From NCBI RefSeq assembly GCF_019061185.1, contig NZ_JAHQZU010000007.1:62001-126000 (forward strand): a stretch of DNA of 64,000 bases, read 5' to 3'. This DNA is from Paracoccus sp. Z118. Lineage in GTDB: Bacteria > Pseudomonadota > Alphaproteobacteria > Rhodobacterales > Rhodobacteraceae. Below, in pieces: positions 9,631 to 20,529 of the stretch; the stretch's first letter is position 1; each line of letters starts with the position of its first letter. The notes beneath the pieces are model-generated. The model saw only the letters and a list, made by a program, of their open reading frames with translations. It did not search any database and was not told where the DNA came from. The position numbers were made by a program, and so were the translations under genes.

Positions 9631-10896
9631 ATGGCCAACCAGCCCGGCAGCGACAGCAAGAACACGCTCTACTGCAGCTTCTGCGGCAAGAGCCAGCACG
9701 AGGTCCGCAAGCTGATCGCGGGCCCGACGGTGTTCATCTGCGATGAATGCGTCGAGCTGTGCATGGACATCATCCGCGAGGAAACGAAGGCGTCGGGCCT
9801 GAAATCGGGCGAGGGCGTGCCCACCCCGCGCGAGATCATGGCCGTGCTGGACGACTATGTGATCGGCCAGGAACATGCCAAGCGCGTCCTGTCTGTCGCC
9901 GTCCACAACCACTACAAGCGGCTGAACCACGGCTCCAAGGCCGACATCGAACTGGCGAAGTCGAACATCCTGCTGATCGGCCCGACCGGCTGCGGCAAGA
10001 CGCTGCTGGCGCAGACGCTGGCGCGGATACTCGACGTGCCCTTCACCATGGCCGACGCGACCACGCTGACCGAGGCGGGGTATGTCGGCGAGGACGTCGA
10101 GAACATCATCCTCAAGCTGCTGCAGGCGTCGGAATACAACGTCGAGCGGGCACAGCGCGGCATCGTCTATATCGACGAGGTCGACAAGATCACCCGCAAG
10201 TCCGACAACCCCTCGATCACCCGCGACGTGTCGGGCGAGGGCGTCCAGCAGGCGCTGCTGAAGATCATGGAGGGCACGGTCGCCTCGGTGCCGCCGCAGG
10301 GCGGGCGCAAGCATCCGCAGCAGGAATTCCTGCAGGTGGACACGACCAACATCCTGTTCATCTGCGGCGGCGCCTTCGCGGGGCTGGAGCGGATCATCCA
10401 GCAGCGCAACAAGGGCACCGCGATGGGCTTCGGCGCGAGCGTCAAGGAAAACGACGATCGCGGCGTGGGCGAGACCTTCAAGGATCTCGAACCCGAGGAT
10501 CTGCTGAAATTCGGCCTGATCCCCGAATTCGTCGGCCGCCTGCCGGTGATCGCCACGCTGACCGACCTCGACGAAGAGGCGCTGATCATCATCCTGACCC
10601 AGCCAAAGAACGCGCTGGTCAAGCAGTATCAGCGGCTGTTCGATCTGGAAGACGTGGAGCTGACCTTCACCGACGACGCGCTCAAGGCGATTGCCCGCCG
10701 CGCGATCAAGCGCAAGACCGGGGCCCGCGGCCTGCGCTCGATCATGGAGGACATCCTGCTCGACACGATGTTCGAACTGCCGGGCATGACCAGCGTGGAC
10801 GAGGTCGTGGTGAACGAGGAAGCGGTCGACAACCCCGCCGCCAAGCCGCTGCTGATCCACGCCGAGCCGAAGAAGGAAGCCGCTTCGGCGGGCTGA
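9631..10896 (+). CDS. clpX: ATP-dependent Clp protease ATP-binding subunit ClpX
   Basis: An AAA+ unfoldase that recognises tagged substrates and threads them into ClpP. In Caulobacter, ClpXP degrades CtrA and other cell-cycle regulators. The 421-residue product has an N-terminal C4 zinc finger (CSFC and CDEC, about residues 12-40). Walker A is GPTGCGKT (about 112), the pore loop GYVGEDV, Walker [10 protein letters not shown], and a sensor-2 region lies near TGARGLRS (about 365). Length is typical (about 420). The start follows GACGAAGGACAAGGAACTGACC. A strong terminator ends the unit. Confidence 0.98.
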   Translation: MANQPGSDSKNTLYCSFCGKSQHEVRKLIAGPTVFICDECVELCMDIIREETKASGLKSGEGVPTPREIMAVLDDYVIGQEHAKRVLSVAVHNHYKRLNHGSKADIELAKSNILLIGPTGCGKTLLAQTLARILDVPFTMADATTLTEAGYVGEDVENIILKLLQASEYNVERAQRGIVYIDEVDKITRKSDNPSITRDVSGEGVQQALLKIMEGTVASVPPQGGRKHPQQEFLQVDTTNILFICGGAFAGLERIIQQRNKGTAMGFGASVKENDDRGVGETFKDLEPEDLLKFGLIPEFVGRLPVIATLTDLDEEALIIILTQPKNALVKQYQRLFDLEDVELTFTDDALKAIARRAIKRKTGARGLRSIMEDILLDTMFELPGMTSVDEVVVNEEAVDNPAAKPLLIHAEPKKEAASAG

Positions 10897-10924
10897 TCCG
10901 GGAAGCTGACCTCGAACGAGACAC

Positions 10925-10950
10925 GGCCCGCCGTCATGGCGGGCCTTTTT
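10925..10950 (+). terminator. Rho-independent terminator of clpX
   Basis: An 8-bp perfect stem, GGCCCGCC (10925-10932) with GGCGGGCC (10938-10945), is followed directly by TTTTT. Confidence 0.9.
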
Positions 10951-11050
10951 CGTCTGGAACCGTCGGCCGCCAGCGGTCCACGGCTCTGACCTGCCGGGGG
11001 TCGGGTCTGCGCCTTCGAGCCGCCCGATCGCCCGCGCGGTCGGCCTTCCC

Positions 11051-12565
11051 TCATCCCCCCGCCACGAACGGCAGCCGGAAACTGATCGCCTCCGCCAGAT
11101 GCGGCACCCGCACGTTCGGCGAGTGGTCCAGATCCGCGACGGTGCGGGCAGTCCGCAGTACCCGATGGTAACCCCGCGCCGTCAGCCCCAGCCGCTCGGC
11201 GGCGCGATGGATCAGATCGCGGCCCTCGGCATCAAGGCTGGCGACATCGTCCAGCACGCCGCCGGACGCCTCGGCATTCACGCGGATGGCCGGGTGCGCC
11301 GCATAGCGATTCGCCTGCACCGCGCGGGCGGCCGCCACACGGGCGGCGACTGCCTCCGACCGCTCGGCCGTGGCTGGCCGCTCCAGATCGGCCAGCGCCA
11401 CCGCCGGCACCTCGATCCGCAGATCGAACCGGTCCATCAACGGCCCCGAGATCCGCCCCATGTAATCCGACCCGCAGACCGGCGCCTTGGCGCAGGCCCG
11501 CGCAGGATCGGCAAGATAGCCGCAGCGGCACGGATTCGCCGCCGCGACGAGCAGGAAGCGGCAGGGATAACGCACATGGGCATTGGCGCGGGCCACGACG
11601 ACCTCGCCGGTCTCGATCGGCTGGCGCAGCGTCTCCAGCACCTGCCGCGAGAACTCCGGCAGCTCGTCCAAGAACAGCACCCCGTTATGCGCAAGGCTGA
11701 TCTGACCCGGTTTCGCCCCCTTCCCGCCGCCCACGATGGCGGGCATCGAGGCGGTGTGATGCGGTTCGCAGAACGGCGCCTCGCGCGAGATGCCGCCATC
11801 CGCCAGCACCCCGGCGAGCGAGTGGATCATCGATGTCTCCAGCGCCTCGGCGGGACTCAGCGGCGGCAGGATGCCCGGCAGGCAGGCGGCCAGCATCGAC
11901 TTGCCCGCGCCCGGCGGGCCGGTCATCAGCAGATGGTGCCGCCCCGCGGCCGCGATCTCCAGCGCCCGTCGCGCGCGCTCCTGCCCGCGCACATCCGCAA
12001 GATCCCGCAGGCGCGGCGCGGGCGCGACTTCCCCCGCCCGCGCGCGGGCGATGGGCGCGCGCCCGGTGAGATGGTCCAGCACCTGCTTCAGCGTAGCGGG
12101 CGCCAGCACCGGCACGGAGGCGACCCAGGCCGCCTCTGCCCCGCAGCTTTCCGGGCAGATCAGCGTCCGGTCATCCTCCGCCGCCGCCATCGCCGCCGGC
12201 AGCGCGCCGGTCACGGGAACCAGCCGCCCGTCCAGCGCCAGTTCGCCCAGCGAAACCACCCCTGCAAGTTCATCCGCCGGCAGGATGTCCAGCGCCGCCA
12301 GCACGGCGAGCGCGATCGGCAGATCAAAATGCGAGCCTTCCTTCGGCAGGTCGGCGGGCGAGAGGTTCACCGTCACCCGGCGCGACGGCATGGCGACGGA
12401 CAGGGCGTTGAAGGCCGCGCGCACCCGCTCGCGCGCCTCGCTCACCGCCTTGTCCGGCAGGCCGACGATACCGAAGGACGGCATGCCGGCGCCGACCGAT
12501 GCCTGCACCTCGACCAGCCGCGCCTCGATCCCCTCGAACGCCACCGTGTAGGCGATCGCGACCAT
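11051..12565 (-). CDS. comM: YifB/ComM-family AAA ATPase (Mg-chelatase-like)
   Basis: The 504-residue product has the three parts of this family. An N-terminal ChlI/Lon-like domain carries GIEARLVEVQASVGAGMPSF and GLPDKAVSEARERVRAA. A central AAA+ domain has GPPGAGKSMLA (about residue 220) and LFLDELPEF. The C-terminal zinc-ribbon/Mg-chelatase region has AANPCRCGY. In naturally competent bacteria ComM is a hexameric helicase that extends branch migration of incoming DNA during recombination; in others the role is open. It stands alone, convergent with clpX. A 100-base gap with no recognisable gene separates it from the clpX terminator. Confidence 0.92.
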   Translation of the reverse strand: MVAIAYTVAFEGIEARLVEVQASVGAGMPSFGIVGLPDKAVSEARERVRAAFNALSVAMPSRRVTVNLSPADLPKEGSHFDLPIALAVLAALDILPADELAGVVSLGELALDGRLVPVTGALPAAMAAAEDDRTLICPESCGAEAAWVASVPVLAPATLKQVLDHLTGRAPIARARAGEVAPAPRLRDLADVRGQERARRALEIAAAGRHHLLMTGPPGAGKSMLAACLPGILPPLSPAEALETSMIHSLAGVLADGGISREAPFCEPHHTASMPAIVGGGKGAKPGQISLAHNGVLFLDELPEFSRQVLETLRQPIETGEVVVARANAHVRYPCRFLLVAAANPCRCGYLADPARACAKAPVCGSDYMGRISGPLMDRFDLRIEVPAVALADLERPATAERSEAVAARVAAARAVQANRYAAHPAIRVNAEASGGVLDDVASLDAEGRDLIHRAAERLGLTARGYHRVLRTARTVADLDHSPNVRVPHLAEAISFRLPFVAGG

Positions 12566-12639
12566 CCCTGCCCCCTCGTTTGGGCAAATGGTTAACGCGC
12601 CCGCATTAACGCGGGGTTAACGGCAGCCGATCTTCTGTC

Positions 12640-12720
12640 CCGAAATATCCCACGGGGATGAATGGGCTTCGAGCCCATTCATGGGGTGTGAAACCCCCGC
12701 CTTGGGGCGCTGCCCCGCCG
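12640..12720. repeat. Palindromic intergenic repeat, copy 2
   Basis: CCGAAATATCCCACGGGG (from about 12640) is followed by a strong hairpin GAATGGGC-TTCGA-GCCCATTC (12659-12680). Then comes GGGGCGCTGCCCC near 12704-12717. It has the same GATATTT/AAATATC and GGGGCGCTGCCCC blocks as the copies at 239, 21750 and 61158. It lies between divergent comM and coaBC. Confidence 0.6.
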
Positions 12721-12789
12721 CTTGCAGCTTCCTTGCCCATCGCGGCCCGGCAACCTAGGTTCGGGCCACCAACGGGAAAGGACGGGCAG

Positions 12790-14067
12790 ATGCAGGGCAA
12801 GCGGATCTTGCTGGTCGTGGGCGGCGGCATCGCCGCGTTCAAGACGCCGGAACTCATCAGGCTGCTGCGCAAGGAAGGCGTGGCGGTGACGCCGGTCCTG
12901 ACCCGCGCCGGGGCGCAGTTCGTCACGCCTCTGACCCTGTCGGCGTTGGCCAATGCGCCCTGCCACACCGATCTCTTCGACCTCACCCGCGAGGCCGAGA
13001 TGGGGCATATCCAGCTTTCCCGCGCCGCCGATCTGGTGGTCGTGGCCCCGGCGACGGCGGACCTGATGGCGAAGATGGCGAACGGGTTTGCGGACGATCT
13101 CGGCTCGACGCTGCTGATGGCGACCGACAAGCGGGTGCTGATCGCGCCCGCGATGAACGTGCGGATGTGGGACCATCCCGCGACCCAGCGCAACCGCGAT
13201 ACGCTGGTGGAGGACGGCGTCCTGTTCGTCGGCCCCGACGAAGGCGACATGGCCTGCGGCGAATGGGGCGAGGGGCGGATGGCCGAGCCCGAGGCGATCG
13301 TCGAGGCGATCCGGGGCGCGCTCGCCCAGACGCTGCCCTCGCTCACGGGCGAAGCGCCGCTGCGCCTGCCGCCCGAGGCGGTGATCGTGCCCCCCGCCCC
13401 GCCCCAGCCGCTGCGGGGGCGGCATGTGATCGTGACTTCCGGGCCGACGCATGAGCCGATCGACCCGGTGCGCTACATCGCCAACCGCTCCTCGGGCGCG
13501 CAGGGCGCGGCCATTGCCACGGCGCTGCGCGATCTGGGGGCGAAGGTCAGCTTCGTGACCGGCCCGGCGACCGTTCCACCTCCCGCGCGGGTCGAGGTGA
13601 TCCGGGTCGAGACCGCCCAGCAGATGAAGGACGCGGTGGAGACCGCGCTGCCCGCCGATGCGGCGGTGATGGCCGCCGCCGTGGCGGACTGGCGCGTGAC
13701 CAACGCCGCGGACCACAAGATGAAGAAGGACGGCTCGGGCAACCCGCCAGCGCTGGAGATGGTGGAGAATCCCGACATCCTCGCCTGGATCGGCCATGAC
13801 GAGCGCCGGCCCCGGCTGGTCGTGGGCTTCGCCGCCGAGACCGACGACGTGGTGGCCCATGCGACGGCCAAGCGGCTGCGGAAGGGCTGCGACTGGATCG
13901 TGGCGAACGATGTCAGCCCTGAAACGGGGATCATGGGCGGGGCGCAGAACGCCGTGACGCTCATCACCGACGAAGGCGCCGAAACCTGGCCGCGCCTGCC
14001 CAAGGACGAGGTCGCGCGGCGGCTCGCCCAGCGGATCGCGCAGGCGCTGGAGGATGCGCCGCGATGA
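12790..14067 (+). CDS. coaBC: Bifunctional phosphopantothenoylcysteine decarboxylase / phosphopantothenate-cysteine ligase
   Basis: Steps two and three of coenzyme A synthesis: CoaB couples cysteine to 4'-phosphopantothenate using CTP, and CoaC decarboxylates the product with FMN. The 425-residue product has the CoaC flavoprotein half with VGGGIAAFK (about 10), the PASANT-type VVAPATADLMAKMANG, and APAMNVRMWDHPATQRN. The CoaB half contains VTSGPTHEPIDPVRYIANRS (about 218-237). The ATG at 12790 lies seven bases after AAAGGA; the frame stays open back to 12658 but that part is the repeat. Its last four bases overlap the start of the cysteine desulfurase, coupling CoA synthesis to the SUF operon. 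Confidence 0.96.
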   Translation: MQGKRILLVVGGGIAAFKTPELIRLLRKEGVAVTPVLTRAGAQFVTPLTLSALANAPCHTDLFDLTREAEMGHIQLSRAADLVVVAPATADLMAKMANGFADDLGSTLLMATDKRVLIAPAMNVRMWDHPATQRNRDTLVEDGVLFVGPDEGDMACGEWGEGRMAEPEAIVEAIRGALAQTLPSLTGEAPLRLPPEAVIVPPAPPQPLRGRHVIVTSGPTHEPIDPVRYIANRSSGAQGAAIATALRDLGAKVSFVTGPATVPPPARVEVIRVETAQQMKDAVETALPADAAVMAAAVADWRVTNAADHKMKKDGSGNPPALEMVENPDILAWIGHDERRPRLVVGFAAETDDVVAHATAKRLRKGCDWIVANDVSPETGIMGGAQNAVTLITDEGAETWPRLPKDEVARRLAQRIAQALEDAPR

Positions 14068-15116
14068 GGGCCGGGCGCGTCTATCTCGACTGGAACGCCA
14101 CCACGCCGCTGCGGCCCGAGGCACGCTCGGCGATGGTCGAGGCGATGGATCTGGTCGGCAACCCCTCCAGCGTCCATGCCGAGGGGCGGGCGGCCAAGAT
14201 GCTGCTGGAACGCTCGCGCGAGGCGGTGGCCGAGGCGCTGGGGGCGGGCTCGGCGGACGTGGTGTTCACCTCGGGCGCGACCGAGGCGGCGGCGCTGGCG
14301 ATGGCCGGGCGCGGCCTTGTCTGTGCTGCGGGCGAACATCCCTGCGTGAAGGCCTGGGCCGACGAGAGCCTGGCCACCGACGCGAACGGGATGGTCGCGG
14401 TGGCCGATCCCTCACGCGCCGCCCTGCAACTCGCCAACAGCGAGACCGGCGTCATTCAGGACCTGCCGCAGGGGCTGGCGGTCAGCGACCTGACGCAGGC
14501 TTTCGGCAAGATCCCCTTCGCCTTCGACTGGCTGGGTGTCGAGGCGGGGCTGGTCAGCGCCCACAAGCTGGGCGGCCCCAAGGGCATCGGCGCGTTGATC
14601 GTGAAGAAGGGAAGCGAGCTCAAGGCGCGGATCAGGGGCGGCGGGCAGGAACAGGGCCGCCGCGCAGGAACCGAGAACCTCATCGGAATCGCGGGCTTTG
14701 CCGCCGCCGCAACCGCCGCACAGGACGATCTTTCCGCCGGTTCCGTCGAAAAACTCACCGAACTGCGGAACCGGCTGGAAAACGCTCTGGATATTCATGA
14801 CGAAAACACTATCTATCCGGGGCGCACGTCCCCGAGGCTGCCGCAGACGATGTCCATCCTGACACCGGGATGGAAGGGCGAGACGCAGGTGATGCAGATG
14901 GATCTGGCGGGTTTTGCCGTATCGGCGGGCTCTGCCTGTTCGTCCGGCAAGGTCACGCCAAGCGGGGTGCTGCGCGCGATGGGCGTGCCCGAGGCGGAAG
15001 CCGCGTGCGCGCTGCGCGTGTCGTTCGGCTGGACCACGACCGCCGAGGAATTGGACCGCTTTGCCGAGGCGTGGCTGACCGCCCGCGCGCGTTGGCAGAG
15101 CAAGCAGGGAAGGTAG
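14064..15116 (+). CDS. Cysteine desulfurase (NifS/IscS-like)
   Basis: A PLP enzyme that takes sulphur from cysteine to form a protein persulfide for Fe-S cluster assembly. The 350-residue product has [14 protein letters not shown] at the N-terminus, the PLP lysine in [11 protein letters not shown] and [14 protein letters not shown]. The persulfide cysteine is in [11 protein letters not shown] (about residue 290), in the long-loop class I form like IscS/NifS. It is shorter than E. coli IscS (404). It is coupled to coaBC by an ATGA overlap and is followed four bases later by sufB. In related genomes an Rrf2/IscR regulator often occupies the preceding slot; none is seen here. Confidence 0.93.
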   Translation: MRAGRVYLDWNATTPLRPEARSAMVEAMDLVGNPSSVHAEGRAAKMLLERSREAVAEALGAGSADVVFTSGATEAAALAMAGRGLVCAAGEHPCVKAWADESLATDANGMVAVADPSRAALQLANSETGVIQDLPQGLAVSDLTQAFGKIPFAFDWLGVEAGLVSAHKLGGPKGIGALIVKKGSELKARIRGGGQEQGRRAGTENLIGIAGFAAAATAAQDDLSAGSVEKLTELRNRLENALDIHDENTIYPGRTSPRLPQTMSILTPGWKGETQVMQMDLAGFAVSAGSACSSGKVTPSGVLRAMGVPEAEAACALRVSFGWTTTAEELDRFAEAWLTARARWQSKQGR

Positions 15117-15120
15117 CGCC

Positions 15121-16659
15121 ATGGCCGCACTGGACACAACGGAACTCGCCCCGGAACTCGAAGTGCGCGAGGGCGTCGACCGCGAAACGGTCGAAACCGT
15201 CGCGAACATGGGGGCCTATAAATACGGCTGGGATACCGAGATCGAGATGGAGTATGCCCCCAAGGGCATCAACGAGGACATCGTCCGTCTCATCAGCGAG
15301 AAGAACGAAGAACCGGAATGGATGACCGAGTGGCGCCTGACCGCGTTCCGCCGCTGGCAGACCATGGCCGAGCCCCGCTGGGCGATGCTGAACTATCCCG
15401 ACATCGACTATCATGACCAGTATTACTACGCCCGCCCGAAAAGCATGGCGACGCGGCCCAAGTCGCTGGACGACGTGGATCCCAAGCTGCTGGCGACTTA
15501 CGAGAAGCTGGGCATCCCGCTGCGCGAGCAGGAAATCCTTGCCGGGGTCGAGGGCGCTGGCGAAACGCCCGCCGACGCGCGCAAGGTCGCGGTGGATGCG
15601 GTGTTCGACTCGGTCAGCCTCGGCACCACCTTCAAGGACGAGCTTGCGAAAGCCGGCGTGATCTTCTGCTCGATCTCCGAGGCGATCCGCGAGCACCCGG
15701 AACTGGTGCAGAAATATCTCGGCTCGGTCGTGCCGCAGTCGGACAACTATTTCGCCACGCTGAACAGCGCGGTGTTCTCGGACGGCTCGTTCGTCTATGT
15801 CCCGCCGGGCGTCCGCTGCCCGATGGAGCTTTCGACCTATTTCCGCATCAACGCCGAGAATACCGGCCAGTTCGAGCGCACGCTCATCATCGCGGACAAG
15901 GGGTCCTACGTCAGCTATCTGGAAGGCTGCACCGCGCCCAAGCGCGATGTCGCGCAGCTTCACGCGGCGGTGGTTGAAATCGTCGTGCTGGAGGACGCCG
16001 AGGTGAAATACTCGACCGTCCAGAACTGGTATCCGGGCGACGAGGAAGGCAAGGGCGGCATCTACAACTTCGTCACCAAGCGCGCCGACTGCCGCGAGGC
16101 GCGGGCCAAGGTGATGTGGACGCAGGTGGAAACCGGCTCGGCGATCACCTGGAAATACCCGTCCTGCATCCTGCGCGGCGAGGAATCGCAGGGTGAGTTC
16201 TATTCCATCGCGATCACCAACAACGCGCAGCAGGCCGACACCGGGACCAAGATGATCCATCTTGGCAAGAACACCCGCTCGCGCATTGTTTCCAAAGGTA
16301 TCTCTGCCGGTCAGGCGCAGAACACCTATCGCGGTCTGGTGACGATGCACCCGCGCGCCTTGGGCAGCCGCAACTATACCCAGTGCGACAGCCTGCTGAT
16401 CGGGGACCAGTGCGGCGCGCATACGGTGCCCTATATCGAGGTCAAGAACACCTCCTCGCGCGTCGAGCACGAGGCGACCACCTCGAAGGTGGACGAGGAT
16501 CAGCTGTTCTACTGCCGCGCCCGCGGCATGGACGAGGAAGAGGCGGTGGCGCTGGTCGTCAACGGCTTCTGCCGCGACGTGTTGCAGGCGCTGCCGATGG
16601 AGTTCGCGATGGAAGCGCAGGCCCTCGTCGCGATCAGCCTGGAGGGCTCGGTGGGATGA
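15121..16659 (+). CDS. sufB: Fe-S cluster assembly scaffold SufB
   Basis: With SufC and SufD it forms the cytoplasmic SufBC2D scaffold where iron and sulphide are assembled. The 512-residue product contains [20 protein letters not shown] near the N-terminus. The beta-helix core has [40 protein letters not shown] and [20 protein letters not shown]. The C-terminal end is [25 protein letters not shown]. Length is slightly above the usual 480-500. The ribosome-binding site AGGGAAGGTAGCGCC overlaps the end of the desulfurase gene. Confidence 0.97.
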   Translation: MAALDTTELAPELEVREGVDRETVETVANMGAYKYGWDTEIEMEYAPKGINEDIVRLISEKNEEPEWMTEWRLTAFRRWQTMAEPRWAMLNYPDIDYHDQYYYARPKSMATRPKSLDDVDPKLLATYEKLGIPLREQEILAGVEGAGETPADARKVAVDAVFDSVSLGTTFKDELAKAGVIFCSISEAIREHPELVQKYLGSVVPQSDNYFATLNSAVFSDGSFVYVPPGVRCPMELSTYFRINAENTGQFERTLIIADKGSYVSYLEGCTAPKRDVAQLHAAVVEIVVLEDAEVKYSTVQNWYPGDEEGKGGIYNFVTKRADCREARAKVMWTQVETGSAITWKYPSCILRGEESQGEFYSIAITNNAQQADTGTKMIHLGKNTRSRIVSKGISAGQAQNTYRGLVTMHPRALGSRNYTQCDSLLIGDQCGAHTVPYIEVKNTSSRVEHEATTSKVDEDQLFYCRARGMDEEEAVALVVNGFCRDVLQALPMEFAMEAQALVAISLEGSVG

Positions 16660-17018
16660 CCGACCCCTGGGGTCAGACCGCGCGCGGCGCCCCGGCCGGG
16701 GAGATGGTCGTCACGACCACCCCCACGGTCGAGGGGCGCCGCATCACCGCCTATCATGGCATCGTCACCGGCGAGACGATCCTTGGCGCGAACATCCTCC
16801 GCGACCTGTTCGCGGGGATTCGCGACATCGTGGGCGGCCGCTCGGCCGCCTATGAGCGGGCGTTGTCGGAAGCGCGAGAGACCGCCATCGGCGAGATGAA
16901 GGACCGCGCCCGCGAGATGGGCGGCAACGCCGTCGTGGGCATCGATCTGGATTACGAGGTCATCAACAACATGCTGATGGTCTCGGCCTCCGGCACCTCC
17001 GTGACGATCGCGGGGTGA
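16656..17018 (+). CDS. UPF0145/YbjQ-family protein in the suf operon
   Basis: The 120-residue product matches the YbjQ family: [63 protein letters not shown] and [11 protein letters not shown]. These proteins form beta-rich pentamers annotated as possible heavy-metal binders, but no biochemical role is firmly established. Its ATG overlaps the sufB stop by four bases, so it is translated with the SUF genes. Placement between sufB and sufC suggests a link to Fe-S assembly or to surplus metal handling; that is inference. Confidence 0.85.
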   Translation: MTDPWGQTARGAPAGEMVVTTTPTVEGRRITAYHGIVTGETILGANILRDLFAGIRDIVGGRSAAYERALSEARETAIGEMKDRAREMGGNAVVGIDLDYEVINNMLMVSASGTSVTIAG

Positions 17019-17022
17019 GCCG

Positions 17023-17301
17023 ATGCAGGGGCTGGACGCACGAGCGAGGCCGATCACGGTCCTGCACCGGCGCCCGGCCGGTATCGAAGGCGTCCTGCCC
17101 CGTCGTCTGACCGCTTCTTTCGGCGACGTCGCCGATTACGCCGCCGCCATCGGCCGCCATCCCGGCGCGCCGCTGGACCCCGATGAGGCGCCGGGCTATC
17201 TGTCCGGGCCGCTGCCTGAAACACTGCCCCATGCCGACGGGATCGCTGCCGCCAAGCAGGCGCTGCGCGACAGCTTCCCGGATGCGCTGCGGGCGAACTG
17301 A
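17023..17301 (+). CDS. Unknown 92-residue protein between UPF0145 and sufC
   Basis: I do not recognise this protein. It has no signal peptide, no membrane segment and no cysteine. The N-terminal half is basic (QGLDARARPITVLHRRPAG and VLPRRL). The middle is acidic and proline-rich (GAPLDPDEAPGYLSGPLPET) and the end is a predicted helix (DGIAAAKQALRDSFPDALRA). It starts four bases after the UPF0145 stop and its own stop abuts the sufC start with no gap. Composition and codon use look like its neighbours, which supports it being a real gene rather than chance. Confidence 0.6.
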   Translation: MQGLDARARPITVLHRRPAGIEGVLPRRLTASFGDVADYAAAIGRHPGAPLDPDEAPGYLSGPLPETLPHADGIAAAKQALRDSFPDALRAN

Positions 17302-18071
<770 letters not shown>

Positions 18072-18072
<1 letters not shown>

Positions 18073-19451
18073 TGGCCGACACCGCGATCCGCGCGGCCGA
18101 ACGCACGGCCCAGGTGACGCGCGACGAAGTCACCCCCGATGTCATCGGCGGCCAGCAGCCCGCGCCCGCAGGCCGCCTGGCCACGCTGGAAGCGCCGCAG
18201 GGCGGCTGCACGGCGGGCGCCCGGCGGGACGCGATGCAGCGGCTGGTCCAGATGGGCCTGCCGAAGCCGCGCGACGAATACTGGCGCTATACCGACCCCA
18301 AGCTGTTCAACGCCGACGCGCCCGCCCCCATCGAGATCGATGACCGCGATCCGCAGATGTTCAGCACGATGAACCGCGTGAAGCTGGTCTTCGTGGACGG
18401 GGCGTTCGACGCGGACGCCTCGGACCCGCTGGAACTTGCGGGCGTGACCATCGAGACGCTGGAGCAGGCCGATGCGCAGCCGGGCCACTGGGTCGCCGGG
18501 GTTTACGGCACGCTGGAGGCTGCAGGGCAGAAGCCCGTCGCCCGCCCCTTCGCGGCGCTGAACAGCGCGACCGCGCGGCAGGGGCTGGTGATCCGCGTCA
18601 CCGGCGAAGCGCCCAAGCCCGTCCACATCATCCATCTGCGCCGCGATCCCGCCGCCGATGCGGTGCTGCACCACGTCCTGAAGCTGGACGAGGGCGCGGA
18701 CCTGACGCTGCTGGAAACCGGCATGTCCGGCGCGCGGACCAACGACGTGATCGAGGTCGATCTCGCCCCCCGCGCGCGCCTCCACCATGTCGCCTCGGTC
18801 CGCGGCAATCCCGACCGGGTCGGCCTGCGCCACATGTTCGGCCGCGTGGACGAGGAAGCGTCCCTGAAATCCTTCATCCTGTCGCTGAACGGCAGCCAGA
18901 TGCGGCATGAGACGGTCATCGACATCGTCGGCGACGACGCCGTGGCCCATGTCGCGGGCGCGGTGCTGGGCGACGGGGCGGCCGGCCCCTTCCATCACGA
19001 CGACACCATCTTCATCACCCACGGGGCCGAGCGCGGCGAAAGCCGTCAGGTCTACAAGAAGGTGCTGAAGAACGGCGCGGTCGGCGTCTTCCAGGGCAAG
19101 ATCCTCGTCAAGCCCGGCGCGCAGAAGACCGACGGCTACCAGATCAGCCAGGCCCTGCTGCTGGACGAGGACAGCCAGTTCCTCGCCAAGCCGGAGCTGG
19201 AGATCTATGCCGACGACGTGAAGTGCAGCCACGGCTCGACCACCGGCGCGCTGGACCCGGTCGCGCTTTACTACCTGCGCTCGCGCGGGGTGCCGAAGGA
19301 GCGGGCGGTCGTGATGCTGGTCCTGTCCTTCGTCGCCGACGCGCTGGCAGAGGTCGAGGATGACGAGCTTCGCGCCGAAATCTCGGACCGGCTGGAGTTG
19401 TGGCTGAACCGCCACGCGGTGTCTGCGCCCAAGACCGGCGGAGCCGCCTGA
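18072..19451 (+). CDS. sufD: Fe-S cluster assembly protein SufD
   Basis: The SufB paralogue that completes the SufBC2D complex and takes part in iron entry. The 459-residue product shows the SufD/SufB C-terminal beta-helix: FHHDDTIFITHGAERGESRQ, KNGAVGVFQGKILVKPGAQK, LLLDEDSQFLAKPELEIYAD and DDVKCSHGSTTGALD with the conserved histidine. The N-terminal helical part contains PRDEYWRYTDPKLFN, typical of SufD. Length is in the usual range (420-460). It is coupled to sufC. Confidence 0.95.
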
Positions 19452-19453
19452 CG

Positions 19454-19948
19454 ATGGCAGCGCCGGGGCTGATCCCGCGGCTGGCCGGCGGATGGCGCGC
19501 CCCCGCGCGCACCGTCCGGTCGCTGCGCGGGATGAGCGATCCGGCGCTGCTGGCGCTGCTGTTCGGAACGCTGGCGATGTATTTCGTCGCCCAGTGGCCC
19601 GCCCACGCCCGCGCCGCGCAGTTCGACCCGTCGATCCCGCTGACCGCCAGGCTGGGCGGCGCGCTGTTGGGCTCGCTGTTCATCATGCCGCTGCTGGCCT
19701 ACGGCCTCGCCGGGCTGTCGTGGCTGGTCGCCCGCGCCTTCGGCTGGCGCGGCACCGGGGCCGACGCGCGCTTGGCGCTGATCTGGGCGATGGCGATGGT
19801 CACGCCGCTGATGCTGCTGGCCGGGCTGACGCAGGGGCTGGTCGGCCCCGGCCCGGCGCTCGGTCTGGTGCAGGCGCTCGCCGGTCTCGCCTTCGTCGTC
19901 ATGTGGGTGGTCAACCTCCGCGCGCTGGGGCAGAGTGCCGGCAAATGA
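19454..19948 (+). CDS. Yip1-like integral membrane protein, first of pair
   Basis: The 164-residue product has a short cytoplasmic N-terminus and four hydrophobic segments, about residues 32-50, 66-92, 106-128 and 132-155. It resembles Yip1-domain proteins found between sufD and sufS in Rhodobacterales. The function is unknown. It begins two bases after the sufD stop and overlaps the next gene by four bases, so it is part of the SUF transcript. No metal-binding motif is visible. Confidence 0.6.
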   Translation: MAAPGLIPRLAGGWRAPARTVRSLRGMSDPALLALLFGTLAMYFVAQWPAHARAAQFDPSIPLTARLGGALLGSLFIMPLLAYGLAGLSWLVARAFGWRGTGADARLALIWAMAMVTPLMLLAGLTQGLVGPGPALGLVQALAGLAFVVMWVVNLRALGQSAGK

Positions 19949-20529
19949 TTGCCCGCCTGATCGACCTCATCTCCCTCAGCATCCGCGAACCGGCCGCGCT
20001 GCTTGCCGCGCTGCGGCGGATGGGCATGGGCCCGCGCGAAAGCTGGCAGGCCATCATCTTCGCCGCCGCGGCCGGGGCGATCCTGTCCTGGATGGTGCTG
20101 CGAATCGTCGCGGACGGAGAGATCGGCGCGATGGGCCAGATCGCCGCCCAGCCGATGGTGATGGCGGCCCTTCAGGTCGGCGCCGCGGCGCTGTTCGCCA
20201 CCCTCGCCACCCGCGTCGGACGCCTGTTCGGCGGCACCGGGCGGTTCGAGGATGCACTGCTCGCCACCGCCTTCATCGAGGTGTCCATGCTGGCCGTGCA
20301 GGTGCCGCAGCTTCTGCTGAGCCTGCTGCTGCCGGTCTTCGGCAGCATCCTCAGCATGCTCGCCTTCGGCCTCTATTTCCTGATGGCGGTGCAACTGATC
20401 CGCGCCATCCACGGCTTCCGCAATCCGCTGCTGGTCGCGCTCGGCATGCTGGGGACGGTGTTCGTCGCCGGTTTCGTGCTGAGCCTGCTGGCCGCCTCGC
20501 TCGGCATCCTGCCGGAGGTTCCCGCATGA
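19945..20529 (+). CDS. Yip1-family integral membrane protein, second of pair
   Basis: The 194-residue product has a short amphipathic N-terminus (IARLIDLISLSIREPAALLAAL) followed by about five membrane spans, the Yip1-domain layout seen in many Rhodobacterales SUF operons. Hydrophobic cores lie near residues 40-58, 70-92, 100-150 and 160-185. It overlaps its neighbours on both sides by four bases. A membrane role such as anchoring or metal supply is only a guess from context. Confidence 0.65.
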   Translation: MIARLIDLISLSIREPAALLAALRRMGMGPRESWQAIIFAAAAGAILSWMVLRIVADGEIGAMGQIAAQPMVMAALQVGAAALFATLATRVGRLFGGTGRFEDALLATAFIEVSMLAVQVPQLLLSLLLPVFGSILSMLAFGLYFLMAVQLIRAIHGFRNPLLVALGMLGTVFVAGFVLSLLAASLGILPEVPA

